This document shows, one piece after another, positions 8,116 through 16,354 of a stretch of 64,000 nt of DNA (its first letter is position 1; each line of letters starts with the position of its first letter). The notes below the pieces were generated by a model. It made no database searches. It was not told where the DNA came from and worked only from the letters and a program-made list of their open reading frames with translations. The stretch spans positions 1-64,000 of the forward strand of contig JBBIMP010000019.1 of assembly GCA_037444305.1 (NCBI GenBank), in the 5' to 3' direction. The stretch comes from JBBIMP01 sp037444305. Lineage in GTDB: Bacteria > Acidobacteriota > UBA6911. Made by a program: the position numbers and the translations under genes.

Positions 8116-9036
8116 GTGACACTGCCAAATTTCGCATTCTTCAAAGGCAAGATCGTGCCCTACTCAGAAGCCAAGGTGGGCGTGCTCAACCACACCTTCA
8201 ACTACGGCACCGGCGCCTTCGCCGGCATACGCGGTTACTGGAACGCCGAGGCGGAACAGCTGTTCGTCTTCCGCCTGCCCGACCACTTCCGGCGCCTGCT
8301 CGACTCCGCGAAGCTGCTCTGCATGGAGATCGACTACACCCCGGAACAGCTCGCCGGCCACCTGGTGGAACTGCTGCGGGCCGAGAAATACCGCACCAAC
8401 TGTTACATCCGCCCGCTGATCTACTTCGAGGACGAGATCATCGGCGTCCGCCTGCACGGCCTGAAGGCCAACGTGACCATGGCCTCCATCCCCTTCCAAT
8501 CTTACGTCCCTAACGAGGAGGATCTCCACGCCACGGTCTCCGCCTGGTGCCGCATCGACGACAACGTGATCCCCGCGCGGGGGAAGATCTGCGGCTCCTA
8601 CGTGAACTCGGCGCTCGCCAAGACCGACGCGCAGCGCTCCGGCTTCGACGAGGCCATCGTCCTGAACCACAACGGGCACGTCTCCGAAGGCTCGGCCGAG
8701 AACTTCTTCATGATCCGCGGCGGCGTCGCCGTCACCCCGCCCATCACCGACAACATCCTCGAGGGGATCACCCGCCGGACCATGATGATGCTGCTGAAGG
8801 ACGAGCTGGGGGTCGAGGTGGCGGAGCGGGCGATCGACCGCAGCGAGCTCTTCCTCGCCGAGGAGGCCTTCTTCTGCGGCACCGGCGTGCAGATGGCCGC
8901 CATCACGCGAATCGACCACCGGAAGATCGGCAGCGGAAAGATGGGCCCGGTCACCACGAGCCTGCGGAAGCTCTACTTCGACGTCGTGCGGGGCAAGGTC
9001 GAAAAGTACCGGGGTCTCTGCACCCCGGTCTACTGA
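8116..9036 (+). CDS. ilvE: Branched-chain amino acid aminotransferase (class IV PLP)
   Basis: A 306-residue class IV aminotransferase that interconverts leucine, isoleucine and valine with their 2-oxo acids. Seen are the N-terminal YGTGAFAGIRGYW, the PLP lysine region GKICGSYVNS (Lys157) and the cofactor-binding HVSEGSAENFFMI, then GITRRTMM. The start is a GTG at 8116, preceded at a good distance by GGAGG at 8104; upstream in-frame codons lack homology. The gene overlaps the convergent malQ by 7 bases. Length fits the family. Confidence 0.9.
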   Translation: MTLPNFAFFKGKIVPYSEAKVGVLNHTFNYGTGAFAGIRGYWNAEAEQLFVFRLPDHFRRLLDSAKLLCMEIDYTPEQLAGHLVELLRAEKYRTNCYIRPLIYFEDEIIGVRLHGLKANVTMASIPFQSYVPNEEDLHATVSAWCRIDDNVIPARGKICGSYVNSALAKTDAQRSGFDEAIVLNHNGHVSEGSAENFFMIRGGVAVTPPITDNILEGITRRTMMMLLKDELGVEVAERAIDRSELFLAEEAFFCGTGVQMAAITRIDHRKIGSGKMGPVTTSLRKLYFDVVRGKVEKYRGLCTPVY

Positions 9037-10562
9037 AGGCGCTCCGGGGCGCGGCCGTAGAGGCGGTTGAGCTCCAGCAGGCGGCGCCCCACACCCGGCT
9101 CCAGCATCTCTTCGCGGAAGCGCCAGCGCCAGTTGTTCGCGGCGCGCGCGGGGACGTTCATCCGCGCCTCCGACCCGAGCCCCAGCACGTCCTGCAGCGG
9201 GAAGATGGCCGTGTCCGCCACCGAGGAGACGGCCGCGCGGATGAAATCCCAGTGGATCTCGCTCCCGTCGCTGTCCAGGTAGGCGAGCGCGCGCCGCCGC
9301 TCGGCCTCGGCCTCCTCCCTCGTCCGCGTGGTGCTTTTCGAGTCCGTGTCGCGGAACCACCCCAGCGTGGTGTCGTTGTCGTGGGTCCCTGTGTAGACGA
9401 CGCAGTTGCGCACGAAGTTGTGGGGCTTGAACGGGTCATCCGCCGACTCGTTCACGAAGGCAAACTGCAGGACGCGCATCCCGGGGAGCTGCCAGCGCTC
9501 GCGCAGCGCCAGGACCTCGGGCGTGATGAGCCCGAGGTCTTCGGCGATGAACGGCAGCCCGCCCAGCGCCTTCGCCATCGCGGCGAAAAACCGGTCTCCC
9601 GGGCCTTCGACCCAGCGGCCCTTCAGGGCGTTGACCGCGCCGCCGGGGATTTCGTAGAACTTCTCGAAGCCGCGGAAGTGATCCAGGCGCACGAGGTCGG
9701 CCTGGCGCAGGCTCGCCCGCATGCGCTCGATCCACCAGCGGTAACCGGTTTCCTCCATGACGTCCCACCGGTAGAGCGGGTTGCCCCAGCGCTGGCCGGT
9801 CTCGCTGAAGTAGTCGGGCGGGACGCCGGCCACGGTTTTCGGCAGCCCGCCGCCGTCGAGATCGAACAGCGCGGGATTCGCCCACACGTCGGCGCTGTCG
9901 TGGGCCACGAAGATGGGCAGGTCGCCCATGATGCGGATGCCGATCGTGTTGCAGTACTTCCGGAGCGCTTCCCACTGCCGGAAGAAGAGAAACTGGACAA
10001 ATTTCTGCGTGAGCAGCTCGCCGGGCTCGGCGCCGCTGTAGGCGCTCCAGCCGGTCCAGCCGACGCCGCCGTTGAGCTCCTTCAGCGCGGCGAACTCGGC
10101 GAAGGCGTCGAGCCAGCCTTTCTCGCGCTCGCAGAAGCCGGCAAACTCGGAGCGCAGCGGCCCCGGCTCGCCCGCCATGAAGTTGGCCGAAGCTTTCCGC
10201 AGAAGTCCCCACTTGACCGCCGCGGCGGTGTCGTAGTCGACGCGGTCTTGGTCCAGGACGGGCGCCGCCGCGAGATCCTCGGCCGCCAGCAGGCCTTCCA
10301 TCGCCAGTGCATCGGGGCTGATCAGCAGCGGGTTTCCCGCCATGCTGGAATAGGACTGGTAGGGGGAGTTGCCGAAGCCGGGCGGCCCCAGGGGGAGCAC
10401 CTGCCAGATGCCGACGCCGCTTCCGGCCAGGAAATCGGCGAAGCTGTAGGCCGCGTCCCCGAGGTCGCCGATGCCGTAGCGGCCGGGCAGCGACGTCGGA
10501 TGGAGCAGTATGCCGCTCGCCCGCTTCCCTTGTCCGGTCTGCACAGCATCGTTATCATTCAT
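9030..10562 (-). CDS. malQ: 4-alpha-glucanotransferase (amylomaltase, GH77)
   Basis: A 510-residue GH77 enzyme transferring alpha-1,4-glucan segments in glycogen or maltodextrin metabolism. The family opening GILLHPTSLPGRYGIGDLG is near residue 17, followed by WQVLPLGPPGFGNSPYQSYS. The catalytic Asp sits in RLDHFRGFEKFYEIP, the acid/base Glu in FIAEDLGLITPEV and the third acidic residue in THDNDT. The C-terminal stop lies inside the last codons of the convergent ilvE gene. No other glycogen gene is adjacent. Confidence 0.93.
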   Translation of the reverse strand: MNDNDAVQTGQGKRASGILLHPTSLPGRYGIGDLGDAAYSFADFLAGSGVGIWQVLPLGPPGFGNSPYQSYSSMAGNPLLISPDALAMEGLLAAEDLAAAPVLDQDRVDYDTAAAVKWGLLRKASANFMAGEPGPLRSEFAGFCEREKGWLDAFAEFAALKELNGGVGWTGWSAYSGAEPGELLTQKFVQFLFFRQWEALRKYCNTIGIRIMGDLPIFVAHDSADVWANPALFDLDGGGLPKTVAGVPPDYFSETGQRWGNPLYRWDVMEETGYRWWIERMRASLRQADLVRLDHFRGFEKFYEIPGGAVNALKGRWVEGPGDRFFAAMAKALGGLPFIAEDLGLITPEVLALRERWQLPGMRVLQFAFVNESADDPFKPHNFVRNCVVYTGTHDNDTTLGWFRDTDSKSTTRTREEAEAERRRALAYLDSDGSEIHWDFIRAAVSSVADTAIFPLQDVLGLGSEARMNVPARAANNWRWRFREEMLEPGVGRRLLELNRLYGRAPERLQ

Positions 10563-10653
10563 AGGTACCCCAGGCCGGATCGCAGCGGCGGCTTCATCGC
10601 CCCTTCAAATATTAGCGGTCCGCCCCCCGGTCCGGTCAAGAGAGGAGATTCGA

Positions 10654-11532
10654 ATGCCCATGAGATCGAGCGCTATTGCCGCGCTGGCAGTGCTTCTGAT
10701 CGTGCTGTCCGCCGTGTCGGCTGCACAGAGAAACCCGTGGAAGAGCGAGAACGTCTCCATCGGCGACATCAAGATACACTATCTGGAGGCGGGCTCGGGC
10801 CGGCACCTGGTCTTCGTCCCCGGCTGGACGATGACCGCGGAGATCTGGCGCGAGCAGATCCCCTACTTCGCCGCGCGCGGCTTTCACGTCGTCGCGCTCG
10901 ATCCCAGGAGCCACGGCGGCACCACGAAGAGCGACGGCGGCAACACCTATCTGCAGCACGCGGCCGACCTGCACGCCTTTCTCAAGGCGCTGAAGCTGAA
11001 CGACATCAGCGTGGTCGCCTGGTCGGCCGGCGTGGTGACGCTGCTGGATTATGTCGCCAGCCCCGAGGCGGTGATCCTCGACAAGCTCGTCCTGGTGGAC
11101 GGGATGCCCGCCGGCTTCAAGGACGCGGACTACCCCGGGGGCGCCACCCACCAGCAGATGCGCGCCATCGTGCAGGGGATGCAGGAGGACCGCAAGGCGT
11201 ACGCCGACAAGTTCGCGCGCGGGATGTTCAAGTCGCGCCAGCCGGAGCTGCTGTACAAGGAAATCGTGGCGGGGAGCCTCAAGACTCCGACGGGCGCAGC
11301 GCTGGCGCTGCTGATGGACCTGTTCACGGGCGACCGCCGGACGGCGCTGCTGAGGATCCGGACGCCGACGCTGATCGTCGTGCCGCAGGACAACGGGAGG
11401 CTGGGGGAGTACCTGCAGTCGAAGATCGCGCACTCGAAGCTGGAGATCGTCCCCGACGCGGGACACGCGCTCTTCCTGGAGAAGCCGCAGACGTTCAACC
11501 AGGTGGTGGAGGCGTTCCTGAAGGCCCCATAG
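10654..11532 (+). CDS. Secreted alpha/beta-hydrolase
   Basis: A 292-residue hydrolase with a signal peptide (about residues 1-23, VLLIVLSAVSAAQ). The alpha/beta-hydrolase fold is shown by HLVFVPGWTMTAEIW (oxyanion loop), DPRSHGGTT, the nucleophile elbow VAWSAGVV (Ser) and the C-terminal DAGHALFLEKP with the catalytic His; the acid is probably the Asp in VPQDN. Substrate cannot be told; the closest type is the haloperoxidase/esterase branch. The ATG at 10654 follows AGAGGAG. It is divergent from malQ with about 90 bases between them. Confidence 0.82.
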   Translation: MPMRSSAIAALAVLLIVLSAVSAAQRNPWKSENVSIGDIKIHYLEAGSGRHLVFVPGWTMTAEIWREQIPYFAARGFHVVALDPRSHGGTTKSDGGNTYLQHAADLHAFLKALKLNDISVVAWSAGVVTLLDYVASPEAVILDKLVLVDGMPAGFKDADYPGGATHQQMRAIVQGMQEDRKAYADKFARGMFKSRQPELLYKEIVAGSLKTPTGAALALLMDLFTGDRRTALLRIRTPTLIVVPQDNGRLGEYLQSKIAHSKLEIVPDAGHALFLEKPQTFNQVVEAFLKAP

Positions 11533-11582
11533 CCCCTATCAACCACAGGACGCGGAAAAACGCGGGCAGGGAGCGATTCCCG

Positions 11583-12320
11583 CTACAGCTCGCGGCGCTT
11601 GACCGTCCCCTTGGAGGTCAGGTAGTAGGGATCGGCGATCGCCTCCTCCACGCGCTTCCGGTAGCCCTTCACCGGCAGCTCCAGCTCGCAGAGCAGGTCC
11701 AGGATGCTGCCGCGCACCCGCGGCCGCCCCTCCGACTCCAGGAAGATTTCGATCATCCGCTCCCGGACGTCTTCGTCCCCGTGCCGGGCCAGGTAGGTGG
11801 CCGCGGCGATGCAGACGTCGTCGTCGTCATCTTCGAGGAAGCGGGTCACGGTCTCCTTCATCGCGCCGTAGGAACCCGGCGGGATGTGCTGGATCAGAAC
11901 CGTCTTGGCTTCGGGCCAGCGCGTGTAGGTGCTGGCCATGGATTCGAGCACGCCGCGCAGGGTCTCCTCGAAGGTCTCCGGCGGCAGGATCTCGCGCAGC
12001 GCGCGCACCGGCCAGGTCACTTCGGGCTCCGTCTTCAGGTACTGCAGGATGGGGCCGACGGCGGTCTCCCCCATCTGCGTCAGCAGCCGGACGGTGTACT
12101 GCTTCTCCTCGTGGTCCATGCTGGCCTGCGGCACCCGCACGGTGAACCTGCGCAGCAGCGCCGCCGCCGACTCCGGCGTCCCCCAGCGCGCCAGCCGCTC
12201 CATGGCTCCGAGGCGCGTCGCGGCATCGCCGTGCATCTGCAGGGTCTGCTTCAGGGCGCGCCGGATCTGCCGCTCCGAGGGCTCGTCTCCTCCGCCGAAA
12301 ATCCTGCTCAGGAAGCTCAT
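11583..12320 (-). CDS. HEAT-repeat protein
   Basis: A 245-residue soluble protein built of helical pairs. HEAT-like units can be seen around ATRLGAMERLARWGTPESA, KQYTVRLLTQMGETAVGPIL and DVCIAAATYLARHGDEDVRE. There is no signal peptide and no catalytic motif. HEAT proteins generally act as protein-binding scaffolds; no partner is evident. It is transcribed divergently from panB, sharing the 140-base region between them. Confidence 0.7.
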   Translation of the reverse strand: MSFLSRIFGGGDEPSERQIRRALKQTLQMHGDAATRLGAMERLARWGTPESAAALLRRFTVRVPQASMDHEEKQYTVRLLTQMGETAVGPILQYLKTEPEVTWPVRALREILPPETFEETLRGVLESMASTYTRWPEAKTVLIQHIPPGSYGAMKETVTRFLEDDDDDVCIAAATYLARHGDEDVRERMIEIFLESEGRPRVRGSILDLLCELELPVKGYRKRVEEAIADPYYLTSKGTVKRREL

Positions 12321-12370
12321 GGCCGATGATTCTACCTCAAGTTTTTTCCCGGCGGGCGGGGTTTGCTGAA

Positions 12371-12409
12371 TATAATAGCGCCGTCCCCCCGCGCCCGTGA
12401 GCGCGGGGG
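12371..12409 (+). promoter_or_regulatory. Probable panB promoter -10 and leader hairpin
   Basis: A perfect TATAAT lies at 12371-12376, with only a weak -35 upstream. The transcript would begin with a perfect 9-bp hairpin, CCCCCGCGC (12386-12394) and GCGCGGGGG (12401-12409), about 50 bases before the panB start. Whether the hairpin regulates is unknown. Confidence 0.5.
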
Positions 12410-12461
12410 CACCTCCGTTTCATCCGGGCGCGCAGGCGCCCCACCCATGGAGCCTTCATTT

Positions 12462-13316
12462 ATGGCGGAAAGACAGAAAGTCACATTGCCTTACCTCTAC
12501 GAAAAGATGCACAAGGGCGAGCAGATCACGATGATCACCTGCTACGACTATCCGATGGCGGACCTGGTGGAGAAGGCCGGCGTGGAGATGGTCCTGGTGG
12601 GGGACTCCCTCGGCATGACCATTCTCGGCTACGACACGACGCTGCCGGTGACGCAGGACGTGATGATCCCGCACGTGCAGGCGGTGCGCCGCGGCACGCC
12701 CAGCGCCTGGCTCATCGGCGACATGCCCTACATGACCTACCAGCCGTCGGTGGAGACCGCGATCCGCTGCGCGGGCCGATTCATGGCCGAGGCCGCCTGC
12801 GACGGCGTCAAGCTGGAAGGGGGCGCCGAGATGGCCGGCCGGATCGAGGGGATCGTCAAGGCGGGGATACCGTGCATGGGGCACCTCGGCCTCACGCCGC
12901 AGAGCGTTTCGGCGCTGGGCGGCTACAAGGTCCAGGGCAAGGGCGCGGCGACGGCCAGAAAGATCGTGGACGACGCGCGCGCGCTGGAGGACGCCGGCTG
13001 CCACTCCATCCTGCTGGAGATGGTGCCGGACTGCGTCTGCGCGCTGATCACGAAGCGGGCGGGCATCCCCATCATCAGCCTCGGCTCCGGGCCGGAGGCG
13101 CACGGCCAGCTGCTCATCTTCCACGACATGTTCAACCTCTACCCGAAGTTCAAGCCCAGAATGGCCAAGGTTTTCGGCGACGCGGGGAAGGTCATCGGCG
13201 ACGGCCTGAAGCAATATGTCGCCGAGGTGACGTCGAAGCGGTTCCCGCAGCCGGAGCACTGGTTCACGATGAAGGAAGACGAGTACCGCGAACTGCTCGG
13301 CCTGGTGGGCGAATGA
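12462..13316 (+). CDS. panB: 3-methyl-2-oxobutanoate hydroxymethyltransferase
   Basis: PanB makes ketopantoate from 2-oxoisovalerate and methylene-tetrahydrofolate, the first committed step to pantothenate and CoA. The 284-residue protein has the family landmarks ITMITCYDYPMADLVEKAG, LVGDSLGMTILGYDTTLPVT (metal and substrate binding), LEGGAEM, MGHLGLTPQSV and the late HGQLLIFHDM. I chose the ATG at 12462 (MAERQK), which has GGAG nine bases upstream; an ATG at 12447 is possible. panC and panD are not in the window. A conserved unknown follows 47 bases downstream. Confidence 0.93.
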   Translation: MAERQKVTLPYLYEKMHKGEQITMITCYDYPMADLVEKAGVEMVLVGDSLGMTILGYDTTLPVTQDVMIPHVQAVRRGTPSAWLIGDMPYMTYQPSVETAIRCAGRFMAEAACDGVKLEGGAEMAGRIEGIVKAGIPCMGHLGLTPQSVSALGGYKVQGKGAATARKIVDDARALEDAGCHSILLEMVPDCVCALITKRAGIPIISLGSGPEAHGQLLIFHDMFNLYPKFKPRMAKVFGDAGKVIGDGLKQYVAEVTSKRFPQPEHWFTMKEDEYRELLGLVGE

Positions 13317-13363
13317 CCCGGGCGGCGCCGCCGCCGGGCGTGCGCCGACCGCAAGGAGACACG

Positions 13364-14632
13364 ATGAACAAGACGCTGCTCAGGAAACTCAAAATACCGG
13401 CGTCCAACCTGGCGCCGATCAACAAGTTCCTCCTCGACCCGAAAAATCCGATGGTGGAGGCCGTCCTGGAGGTGATCGCGAAGCACGGCTCGATCGCGGA
13501 GATCAACCGCAAGTCGGCGGAGGCGCGGAAGCTTCCCAGCCTGATGGCGCGGCTGCGCAAGATGGATTCGCCGTACGTGCCCGACCTGGAGTGGCTGGTG
13601 CAGCAGCGCGACAAGGGGAAGTTCATCGGCGTGGCCGACTTCCGGCGCGCGGTCCTGGGCGCCGGGGCCGCAAAGATGAAGTTCCCGAAAGCCTACGCCG
13701 TCACGCTCGAGATCAGCGCGTTCCAGTACTTCCCCTGGATCATCGTGCAGGCGCAGCGGTGCATCGCGAAGCGCGAGCTGATGCCCGGGCGCTTCATCCG
13801 CGTGCGCTACATGAAGGAGTCCGAGTCGGACCGGGGCGACCTGCTAGCGGGCATGGCGGCCATGCAGATCATCGGCGCCTCGTACGTCGACACGCTCGAC
13901 ACGAAGGGGACCGACGGGTCGAACGTGCACCTGGGAGGGCCCGACACGATCACCGGCTACTTCGGCGGCATCGGCCAGCCGAACGAGTACGCGCTGAAGT
14001 GGCTCGACGAGTTCCTCTACTACTACACCCGCTACGGCATCTACCAGGTGCTGAACATCAACGCCGGCACGATCCTGCTCGGCTACCTGATCCACCGGCT
14101 GGGGATCGACAACGAGTTCAAGATCTCGGTGTTCGTCGGCAACGACAATCCCTACTTCATCCTGTGGACGCTGATGATGGCGCGGCTGTTCGCGCGGGAC
14201 GACGGGACGACGCCGCTGATCGGCTTCAACCTGAGCAACTCGGTCAACAACGATACCATCCGGGCGGCGGCCGACGTCCGCAAGGCCTTCGGCCTCGAGG
14301 ACGTCGTGCGCATCGAGCACCACATCACGGAGTGCTACCGGCACATCGTCCGGCAGCCGTACGACCGCCGGGCGGAGCTGATGGAGCTGGCCAACCGCGT
14401 CAGCAACATCTCGGCGAAGCACGAAGGGGGCGACCCCGAGGTGGAGGCGACCCGGGAACACCCGTCGAACATCCTCGAGTACTTCCTCCCCAAGGCGGAC
14501 GTCGAGGCGAAGGGCCTGATGCCGACGCTGCTCGGCAATTACATGGACAAGCACGCGGCGCTCAACCACACGGCCCGGGAGTTGACGCGGAACGGTGCCG
14601 CGTTCATCGCGGCGCAGAAACTGCACCGGTAG
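13364..14632 (+). CDS. Conserved protein of unknown function (422 aa)
   Basis: I do not recognise this family. The protein is soluble, without signal peptide or membrane segment. The first about 90 residues are helical and basic. The rest alternates strands and helices and carries motif-like stretches that look conserved: EISAFQYFPW, SYVDTLDTKGTDGS, HLGGPDTITGYFGG, VFVGNDNPYF, GFNLSNSVNNDTI and RIEHHITE. The polar Asp/His/Asn loops at regular intervals would suit a TIM-barrel-like enzyme, but this is only inference. A good GGAG precedes the ATG at 13364. It sits 47 bases after panB and 23 bases before a small zinc-ribbon gene on the same strand, so the three may be co-transcribed. Confidence 0.75.
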   Translation: MNKTLLRKLKIPASNLAPINKFLLDPKNPMVEAVLEVIAKHGSIAEINRKSAEARKLPSLMARLRKMDSPYVPDLEWLVQQRDKGKFIGVADFRRAVLGAGAAKMKFPKAYAVTLEISAFQYFPWIIVQAQRCIAKRELMPGRFIRVRYMKESESDRGDLLAGMAAMQIIGASYVDTLDTKGTDGSNVHLGGPDTITGYFGGIGQPNEYALKWLDEFLYYYTRYGIYQVLNINAGTILLGYLIHRLGIDNEFKISVFVGNDNPYFILWTLMMARLFARDDGTTPLIGFNLSNSVNNDTIRAAADVRKAFGLEDVVRIEHHITECYRHIVRQPYDRRAELMELANRVSNISAKHEGGDPEVEATREHPSNILEYFLPKADVEAKGLMPTLLGNYMDKHAALNHTARELTRNGAAFIAAQKLHR

Positions 14633-14655
14633 AATTCCCGGGCGGGAAATGGCCT

Positions 14656-14928
14656 ATGGAAGAGAGAGACTTCTTCAACGAGAAGGACGAGACGCTCCAG
14701 GCGGAAATCTGCTGCCCGAAGTGCCGGACCAGCCAGTCGTATGCGGTCCGCTGGCGGCGGCGCGTCAAGAAGGCAGCGCTGCCGCGCGGCGCCGACGAGC
14801 GCGACCGTGCGCGTTTCGCCAAGGCGCGCGACTACAGGATCCGGATCGACGACAAGCTCCGCTGCGGGAATCCCCGCTGCGGCAAGACGATCGAGATCAC
14901 GACCCTGCAATCCGTCGTTTTCGATTAG
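14656..14928 (+). CDS. Small zinc-ribbon protein
   Basis: A 90-residue protein with two cysteine knuckles: CCPKC near residue 20 and CGNPRCG near residue 73, separated by a very basic stretch (RWRRRVKKAAL). Together these would bind one zinc. The basic centre suggests nucleic-acid or protein contact, but no family is recognised. It follows the unknown 422-residue gene by 23 bases and is probably its operon partner. A palindromic repeat begins 5 bases after the stop and may terminate the transcript. Confidence 0.6.
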   Translation: MEERDFFNEKDETLQAEICCPKCRTSQSYAVRWRRRVKKAALPRGADERDRARFAKARDYRIRIDDKLRCGNPRCGKTIEITTLQSVVFD

Positions 14929-14932
14929 AAAT

Positions 14933-14981
14933 GGGGGACAGGCTGCCGTTTCCCTCATGAGGGACACGGCAGCCTGTCCCC
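14933..14981. repeat. Long palindromic repeat, copy 2 of the GGGGACA family
   Basis: The arms GGGGGACAGGCTGCCGT (14933-14949) and its reverse complement (14965-14981) flank a loop that is itself palindromic (TCCCTCATGAGGGA). The right arm recurs at 1878-1901. It lies between two convergent genes and overlaps the end of hemE, whose last codons and stop are read from it. It can serve as a bidirectional terminator. Confidence 0.75.
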
Positions 14982-16019
14982 CCCCTTACGGGGGCGGTAG
15001 GCGTGGACGAAGTCGGCCAGGGCCTTGACCGCATCCACCGGGGTCGGCGGGAGGATGCCGTGCCCGAGGTTGAAGATGTGCCCCGGCCGGCCCGCGGCCT
15101 GGTCCAGGATCTCCTTCGCCCTCGCCTCCAGGAGGGGCCGGGGCGCCATCAGCGTGACGGGGTCGAGGTTGCCCTGGATGCCGGCCCCGGGGCTGATTCG
15201 TTTCCAGGCTTCCCCCAGCGGCGTGCGCCAGTCGGCGCCGATTACGTCCCCGCCGGCCTCCCGCATTAAAGTCAGCAGGTCGCCCGTGCCGGTCCCGAAG
15301 TGGATCGACGGGATCCCGGCTTTCTTCAGCCGGCGGAACACGCGGGCGGAGTGGGGCAGGACATAGGCGCGGTAGTCGGAAGGGCTGAGGCATCCCACCC
15401 AGGAGTCGAACAGCTGAACCACGCGCGCGCCCGCCTCGAACTGGGCGACCAGGTAGGAGGCGACCATGTCGGAGACTTTGCGCATGAGCTCATCCCAGGT
15501 TTCCGGTTCGCCGTACATCAGTTCCTTCGCCTGGATGTAGCTGCGGGACCCGCCCCCCTCGATCATGTAGCTGGCCAGGGTGAAAGGCGCGCCGGCAAAC
15601 CCGATCAGCGGCAGCCGACCGTTCAGCTCTCCCGCCACCATGCGGATGCTCTCGAGCGCAAATCCCAGGTCCTCCTCCGGGTCCGGCACACGCAAGGCAT
15701 CCACGTCGGCCCGGGTGCGCACGGGATTGTGGATCACCGGTCCTTCACCCTGGGCGTACTCGAGGTCGATGCCCATCCTTTGCAGGGGGATCAGAATGTC
15801 GGAGAAAATGATCGCCGCGTCGAGCGCAAACGCCTTGAGCGGCTGCAGTGTCACCTCGGCCGCAATCTCGGGCGTGAGGAACATCTTCATCAGGCCGTGC
15901 CTCTCCCGCAGAGCGCGGTATTCGGCCATATACCTTCCCGCCTGGCGCATGAACCAGACCGGGGTGCAGTCGGTCTTCAGGAGCCGGCACGCATCGATAA
16001 ACCTGTCGCTTCGGTTCAT
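14955..16019 (-). CDS. hemE: Uroporphyrinogen decarboxylase
   Basis: HemE converts uroporphyrinogen III to coproporphyrinogen III in haem synthesis. The 354-residue protein starts MNRSDRFIDACRL and has the active-site loop PVWFMRQAGRYM, the catalytic Asp in IIFSDIL, GFAGAPFTLASYM, and the late IFNLGHGILPPTPV. Family proteins usually end shortly after the VHAYR region; here the tail RKGGDRLPCPS is encoded by the palindromic repeat at 14933-14981. No other haem gene is adjacent. Confidence 0.93.
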   Translation of the reverse strand: MNRSDRFIDACRLLKTDCTPVWFMRQAGRYMAEYRALRERHGLMKMFLTPEIAAEVTLQPLKAFALDAAIIFSDILIPLQRMGIDLEYAQGEGPVIHNPVRTRADVDALRVPDPEEDLGFALESIRMVAGELNGRLPLIGFAGAPFTLASYMIEGGGSRSYIQAKELMYGEPETWDELMRKVSDMVASYLVAQFEAGARVVQLFDSWVGCLSPSDYRAYVLPHSARVFRRLKKAGIPSIHFGTGTGDLLTLMREAGGDVIGADWRTPLGEAWKRISPGAGIQGNLDPVTLMAPRPLLEARAKEILDQAAGRPGHIFNLGHGILPPTPVDAVKALADFVHAYRPRKGGDRLPCPS

Positions 16020-16112
16020 TCCTCTTCCATCCTCTCGGCTTCAATCCCCAAAACACCCGCCGTGGCAGCGCTCGCATGTTCCCGGCCCGCCGGCGCAATC
16101 TCTGACACTCAA

Positions 16113-16143
16113 ATAATACGCTACGGCCCAGGAGATTTGCCAA
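16113..16143 (-). promoter_or_regulatory. Possible hemE promoter
   Basis: On the minus strand TTGGCA (16143-16138) is followed after 19 bases by TATTAT (16118-16113), about 95 bases before the hemE start. Hexamers are good but the spacing is long. The rest of the 335-base interval between hemE and the FAD oxidoreductase shows nothing else. Confidence 0.3.
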
Positions 16144-16354
16144 CCGCTCCAGGACGCAAGGAACACGGGCAATCCTTCCAGCCTCGTCTTCGTTGTGTTC
16201 CTTTGCCTCTTGGTGGTATGGCCTTGTCTCGCCCGCCTCCTTCGCTCCATTCGTGCTCATGGCGTCGAACATCCCTGTGCAATTGACCTCCGGAGCTGCT
16301 TAAATGAATGTGTCGCCGCAGGCGAAACCGAGGCACCGTCCCTGGAGGGCAGAG

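Noticed and set aside
8547..12329. Long plus-strand open frame (1260 codons)
   Set aside because: It runs across ilvE, antisense malQ, the hydrolase and the HEAT gene in the wrong frame; low-complexity translation, no domains.
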